A DNA stretch of 64,000 bases. It comes from Siphlonurus alternatus. Lineage: Eukaryota; Arthropoda; Insecta; Ephemeroptera; Siphlonuridae. Below are positions 58,145 to 64,000 of this stretch, piece by piece; position 1 is the first letter of the stretch; every line of letters starts with the position of its first letter. A program made the translations under genes and the position numbers. Under the pieces are notes generated by a model, which was given only the letters and a program-made list of their open reading frames with translations, did no database searches and was not told the origin of the DNA. Where the stretch lies: assembly GCA_949825025.1 (NCBI GenBank), contig OX463780.1, forward strand, positions 46,666,979-46,730,978, written 5' to 3'.

Positions 58145-60042
58145 GTTAAAATAAATTCAAAAGTAATTATAATTTTCATTATTTATAACGTAATGTGTAG
58201 TAAATTATTATTGTGAAGTTAATATCAGTTCATATACACGCTCTACTGTAATGGAACATGCACATGAGATCTTAAATATTTACTACAACATGTTATTACA
58301 TACCGCCTGTGTAAAGACAAGTTTTTGTGTAGTTAAGAAATAAACATTTAAGTACTTGGCAAGTACTTTAAATTTTTGATGTATTTTAATATTTTATCTC
58401 TTACTCATCAGACAATTTAATAATAATGTTTAATGAAAGTTGTAAATTATTTTGAAATGGCTGCATGTACATTTGAACCAAGTGTAAATTTATTGTTGTT
58501 AGTAAAAAGTTAAAATTCATATATAATTTCAACTATCGTAAGATCTTAGTCATCTTACGGTACAATTAATAATAACAATTAATAATTTCCCCCAATAGTG
58601 AACCTCCATAACATTAACGATAAATAAATTACATAATATTAAGCAGAATAACAGTAAATATTAATCTCCTGAATTAAAAAACACGAAAAATCGAGCTATC
58701 TTTTTAATCATTATATTATTTTGGGGTAAAAAAATATGATGATTTGGCTTAACTTATTAATGACATTGAAAATATAAAATAATGCAGTAATTTGTGCTGA
58801 CGGAATAGAAAAAAAAGTAAATGTTTAATTTAATTGATTTAATATTAATTAATTGATTGATCGATTAAATGAAGATTTAATTGCTTATCAATACTGTTCT
58901 GTCAAAAATAATATTAAAACATGCAATCTAATTCCATGAAATTTAAAATTATATCAGTCACATTTCCCCTCTTGTTTTAATACTGAGAAGCATTGCCGAG
59001 CTTTATCACTGCAACAAATGCATAAGGTCTGTACCAATTGTGCGCAATCTTTGGGTCAGACAGCTGATTGCAAGGATCCGGACGAGTGGCGATATGTCAG
59101 CTGTTTCCGGGCCATGCGGGCCATCACGAGGCGATAGCACCACGGATGGAAAACCACACTATATATTATTTCCTCATTGATGCAAATTTCATATTGTCAC
59201 TTGTTTATGTTTATTAAGTTCCTGTTGTGAGAGTTGTTTTTAAAATATCTCAATTTTTTTCATCGTTTTCCCATAATAATCACTCGATTGCAATTAAGAT
59301 ACAATTAATGAAGTCTAAAAGTTTTAGTTGTTGATTTTGAGTGCTGAATCAAAATCAACAATTAAAGTTAACCGTATTATTTATCTTCATAATTTGGTTG
59401 TTAATATTAAAACAAATTGCATGGCATGATTGGTGATTATTTTTAATTAATTTTATTTCCATTTTATTTTAATTTTCTTTATTGTTCAGTGACACGAATA
59501 ATATTTTAATTATTTTAATAATTATATAGTGTATGCTGTTAACTTCACTGCATGCATAAATTATATTTGTCATGATTTGATCATATCCTTGAAACCTTTA
59601 TAAAATTTACACTGCTACACAATCCATGCATGCTAATAAATATACAGCATATATTTGTATACTGTACCAATATTGAATTGTATTCATTGTCGTGCTTAAA
59701 TGTGCTATTTAATAATAAGAGCTCTAAAGAATATTATAGTTTTTGTTATGTTACATCATGTGCATTGCATGCTTAAATTACATCATCGTCACTCATCACC
59801 ATTTGCTGTTATCTTTTTTTTCTGGCTATTTGTCAATCTGGACGGATCGAATCATGTGACTGCTGCAACAGTTAGGACTGTCAGCGTCAAGTTACGTCAG
59901 AGACACGTGATTTGCTGCAAATATTAGATCAGAAATATACAGAAAGATCATAATAATTATACTTTTAAATACTACTCTTTTCATGAACTGCAATGTTTAC
60001 TGTTGTTGTTATTTTTTATAATAAAAAAAAAATAAAAAAAAT

Positions 60043-60196
<154 letters not shown>

Positions 60197-60607
60197 TCCT
60201 AACTCTGTAGGAATAGTGTAGAGAAAAATTATTTGTATAAAGGTATGAATAAAAATTATGCGTTAAGTCACTTAAAATAATGTTATAATAGAAACTAAAT
60301 GTAATAAAAACATATTGTATTATACAATCAAGTAATATTTTTAACAAGAAAAAATCGTTAAATCTGTTGTTGATTGATAGTGTCACATATTAAAAAATGC
60401 TGCTAAATATTTCATTCATATCAGATCAGCACATTCATCTGAACATACCTGATAACTAGAACTTTTATACCTCAAATACCGCCATTTATTGTCCAATCTG
60501 AGCATTGTTGCAACGTTACAGCTGGCAATCTCTCGCTCGTTTGCGTGGCATTGTACTCCGTGTGTGCGTGCAGGCAGCCAGACATTAGTTTGTGGTTACT
60601 TTTTTAC

Positions 60608-60712
60608 TGATGTGTGTGGGATTAGGCCGCGGGTCCGGTGGTAAAAAAAGTCTTCAAGTCTCTCGCAAGCTGCTCGGAGCTTATCCTTGGTGAGGGGAGC
60701 ACTAGCCGCCAT
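60608..60712 (-). CDS. Candidate first coding exon of an unidentified minus-strand gene
   Basis: On the minus strand ATGGCGG opens a G+C-rich frame: MAASAPLTKDKLRAACERLE, then DFFYHRTRGLIPHTS. It is 35 codons to a donor TCA|gtaaaa; unspliced it would stop three codons later at 60596. The sequence is charged and helix-prone, with coding-like composition. Downstream exons would lie at lower coordinates; none is recognised in 55-60.5 kb. The family is unknown. Confidence 0.35.
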
Positions 60713-62218
60713 ATCGTCCTAGGTTAGGGTTGCTCTGAGGGAGTTCTTTTTTTGTCAAGTTTTATAAAAGCATTTATTAAAGTTTTTTGTGACTTACAAA
60801 GTGATACCATATTAGATTCATGGCACATTTATGAATAACATTTTTAAGTAACAAAAAATATAATTACAGTTATATAGAAATGAAATGATACCTTTAAATA
60901 ATGTATTATCAGATTTAGGGGGCAAGTCATTTTTTTTATGTATTTGTGAGAAATTGCATTTTCTCATAAATACACCGATGAAATAATTTTATAATGTTAA
61001 CAATTGTATTGAAAATCAGGGGAAAAGTAGCTGTATAATTTTTTAAATATTATTTGTTTTGAAATATTTCTATTCCTATATATACCGTAAAATATATAGA
61101 TATATTTTTTTAAATCAGTAGAATCCATTATATAATGTCTTATGTAGTTATTTATAATAAATATGTACATTAAATTTTCCTATTGGTTTTTATAGGCACG
61201 ATTCGCGAAGAAGATGTCCAGAAAATAGCAGGCTTCTCGCTAACTACACAGTTATTAGTGAGAAATCTTGATATTTGAACTCTCAAAATTAACAATATAG
61301 TGATTTTGTCTGCAATTCCGAACACGTATTGGTAAAATCTTGAAACTATAAAAGACAATATTGAGCAGTGAAACATATACAGGCTATGAAATCTCTGTAA
61401 CAAGGAAGTAAACAAGAAACTTTACATTGAAATACGATCTACAGAGAAAATATAACTGCACTGATGTTTAAATAAGACTCTGGTTATATAAATCCGTATT
61501 GAGTTTCAACAAATTACACACAAGTAGCGGCGGCTCTGTCAGAATTTCTTCTTGATCAATCTCGCCAAACATGTTCGGCTCTAGTTCAATGATTTGACGT
61601 GAAAAACGATGCAGTCCACACCACATTCCCACTCGATCACAATACCTGTATCTGCTGGTCCTTTTGTTTTTTGTCTAAAAGTGAAAAATCATGTCCTTTC
61701 AATCCCAGATCATATTTAGTTGTTTCAAAAACACAAAATGTATTCTAACTTTTTTTGTTCTTAAAAATTGGGACGACAATGTTATCTTGATTTAAGAAAA
61801 AGGATCAAAGCTGACTAAGAAAATTGACAGTTCTGATTTTATAGTTCGCTCAAAAGTACAGACGAGAGCAAAGAAAGCGTGCTCTATTGTTTACCTGAAT
61901 TTTAAATTATAAGTGTATTTGATAACAACATGCAACATAGACAAACAGAAGATCGATACTTTTTGACTTTTGCAAGGAGATTTTACTTTCCAAGAAAAAA
62001 ATTTAGCTTGGAGGTCTAGGCCGTATATAATTTAATATAAAATTAAAACACTTAAAAATATGAATTTTATAATAAGTAATGTGTTGTCTTTAAGTTGAAT
62101 TATAATTTACATTAAATGATGCGTTTTTTTTTATTTTTCGCTTCATTAACTTAAAATTTATTGAAATATTTATAAATGAAAAAATTATACACATATTATA
62201 CAAGGACCCCTCTATGGT

Positions 62219-62260
62219 ATTACTGCATGGTATATCAAGATATATATACCATGCAGTAAT
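62219..62260. repeat. 42-bp palindrome
   Basis: ATTACTGCATGGTATAT and ATATACCATGCAGTAAT around a short centre; perfect arms. Confidence 0.7.
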
Positions 62261-62711
62261 AAATCCTAATAAATTAAATAAATTTATTTAATAAATCCTG
62301 CTGCTATATAAATTATAGTGATATGCATACTAAATATAAATATGATTTCATCTATATCTTTACATAATACATAAATACAACCATTTGCATTTAAATTATT
62401 TCAATTAAAATTATGTTGAAATTGCATGCAATTATAAAAAATGTCCATGTATAAAAAGATCTTATTAATGGAGCGTCTTAATTAATTGGCAGCAGCTGCA
62501 AGAACAACATTACCAGCACTTGTCTCAGTGCGCAATGAATTAACGTGGGCCTGCTCACGAGGAAGCGCCGGCCCATCATCTCTCAGAGGATAATGATTGT
62601 TGGCCAATGCTGGACACTGCAGATGACTGATGAGATAAACAGTCGATGTGCACTCGAGAGCTTTTTATTCTCGCCCTCATGCAGAAACATTGGAATTAAT
62701 TATGCTGGAAA

Positions 62712-62792
62712 TGTACCGACGGAAGATCAAGAAATGCCTACACATACAGGCAATTCGATAAGGCATTTCTTGATCACCTGTCGGCCGGTACA
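62712..62792. repeat. 81-bp hairpin element
   Basis: TGTACCGACGG and CCGGTACA outer arms, GATCAAGAAATGCCT and AGGCATTTCTTGATC inner arms (15/15 complementary). Confidence 0.7.
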
Positions 62793-63130
62793 GATTACAT
62801 GATTTCTCCTGTGTCAAATATTAAGGTTATAATTTTATAATTGAAGGACATCCAAACTAAATGTCATATCGGACATGTAAAAGATATTTTTCAAAATTCT
62901 GTACTTTTTCGTTCTTGTTTGGGACAGCATGAACCAGAGAACAATGTTCTCGGAGCATCAGCCTTATCACTGCTCTATAAAATTTGTGGGTATGGTCAGA
63001 CAGTGTATATGAAACACATGGAGATGCGGTAAAGTAGAACGATTTTGGAATAGTATATAGACTGCATGGCTGCTTTTCTTACCTCCTTAAGAATGGAATC
63101 TCAACAAATTTTACTGCAGAAATGGAAAAA

Positions 63131-63274
63131 GATGAGGTCCTGACAGAGGTTTTCCACTGTTTCCTCAGTCTCACCTTAGCAAATAATGCATGGGACGCGT
63201 AACAGGCCGTGGCCACCATCCTTTCCCTACCCATTACCCTGCCGCAAGCTGTAAAAAAAAAAAAAGAAAAAAAA
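63131..63274 (+). mobile_element. SINE-like retroposon, 3' fragment
   Basis: Holds GAGGTTTTCCACTGTTTCCT, GCATGGGACGCGTAACAGGC and GCCGCAAGCTGT followed by an A-rich tail. The 5' half is missing. Confidence 0.65.
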
Positions 63275-63828
63275 CTTAAGTCCTTGATTAACCTTGATTA
63301 ATATAAAGGGTGCAGCCAGCAAGCCTTTTTACCTTCGTTTAAAAATAGCAATAGATTGCATGACTCTTTAGACAGACGTTTAAAAACTCACGTCAAAACT
63401 TCACAAACAAGTGTTACAAAGTTATATCAGAGAAATTAACTTGCTCACGAAGTTCTTACGTCAAACATTTTCATTTGCACGTCCTTACAAAATACAATAG
63501 AAAAAAATAATATCCTTCATGGATGAGATATTGATGTTTTGGAAAGTCAATAAATGGTGCGTGGTAGTCAGTAATAAGAAGTATAAACAACACGCTAGCA
63601 AGTAAGTTATATAGCCTTTAGTAATGCCCGTCACATCGCGTTTGTTTTGATTTACTGCGCGTCAAATGTAAAAAAATACATGCAGAGGGGGCTTGATAGA
63701 GTCAGGGGGATGATAGAGGAAGTCAAAATGGTCAATATTAAATATTCGTTTATATAATAAATTCGAAGTTACATGCATGCAGTAAAATCTTAGTATTGTA
63801 CCAGGGAAAAAATATATATCATGTATAC

Positions 63829-63975
<147 letters not shown>

Positions 63976-64000
63976 ATCTTTTCCCTGATTGTACGAGTCC

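Overview
The window looks like nuclear DNA from an invertebrate animal, most likely an arthropod and possibly an insect. The background is very A+T-rich. Short, G+C- and CpG-rich coding exons are separated by GT-AG introns. Intergenic and intronic DNA is crowded with fold-back (MITE-like) repeats, SINE-like repeats sharing a 3' module of a kind common in arthropods, 5'-truncated LINE ends with microsatellite tails, and TTTA/TAAA arrays. I see no prokaryotic-style operons, rRNA, canonical tRNA gene or CRISPR array.

Three genes are well supported, all on the plus strand. (1) About 1.06-35.4 kb holds the 3' half of a whirlin-type scaffold gene (WHRN; the fly relative is dyschronic). It has linker exons, an intron of about 30 kb, and three exons encoding the C-terminal PDZ domain and the stop codon. 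(2) 42.2-45.35 kb holds a complete four-exon gene for the short coiled-coil protein SCOC, with a highly conserved C-terminal half. (3) 50.1-52.46 kb holds a complete four-exon gene for a 316-residue ankyrin-repeat protein that I cannot name.

Several weaker gene signals exist. A G+C-rich minus-strand exon at 9207-9431 ends in a stop codon and lies inside the 30-kb whirlin intron. A minus-strand start exon with an excellent splice donor lies at 32393-32416. Together they suggest an antisense gene interleaved with whirlin. Probable first coding exons of two further unnamed genes lie at 54161-54828 (+) and 60608-60712 (-).

The remainder is mostly non-coding. 1.7-31.7 kb is the whirlin intron, rich in repeats. 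35.6-42.2 kb is intergenic with a TTAA-flanked inverted-repeat element and many TGACGTCA palindromes. 45.5-50.1 kb is dominated by a 1.84-kb hAT-like element with perfect 15-bp terminal repeats. 52.5-64 kb holds the ankyrin gene's 3' flank, repeats and unresolved small exons.

The most unusual signals are about 20 perfect TGACGTCA palindromes where chance predicts fewer than one, a network of nested fold-back elements (one beside a whirlin splice site, one in the ankyrin 3' UTR), a dated insertion of a LINE into a MITE with a 10-bp target duplication, and the possible antisense gene.
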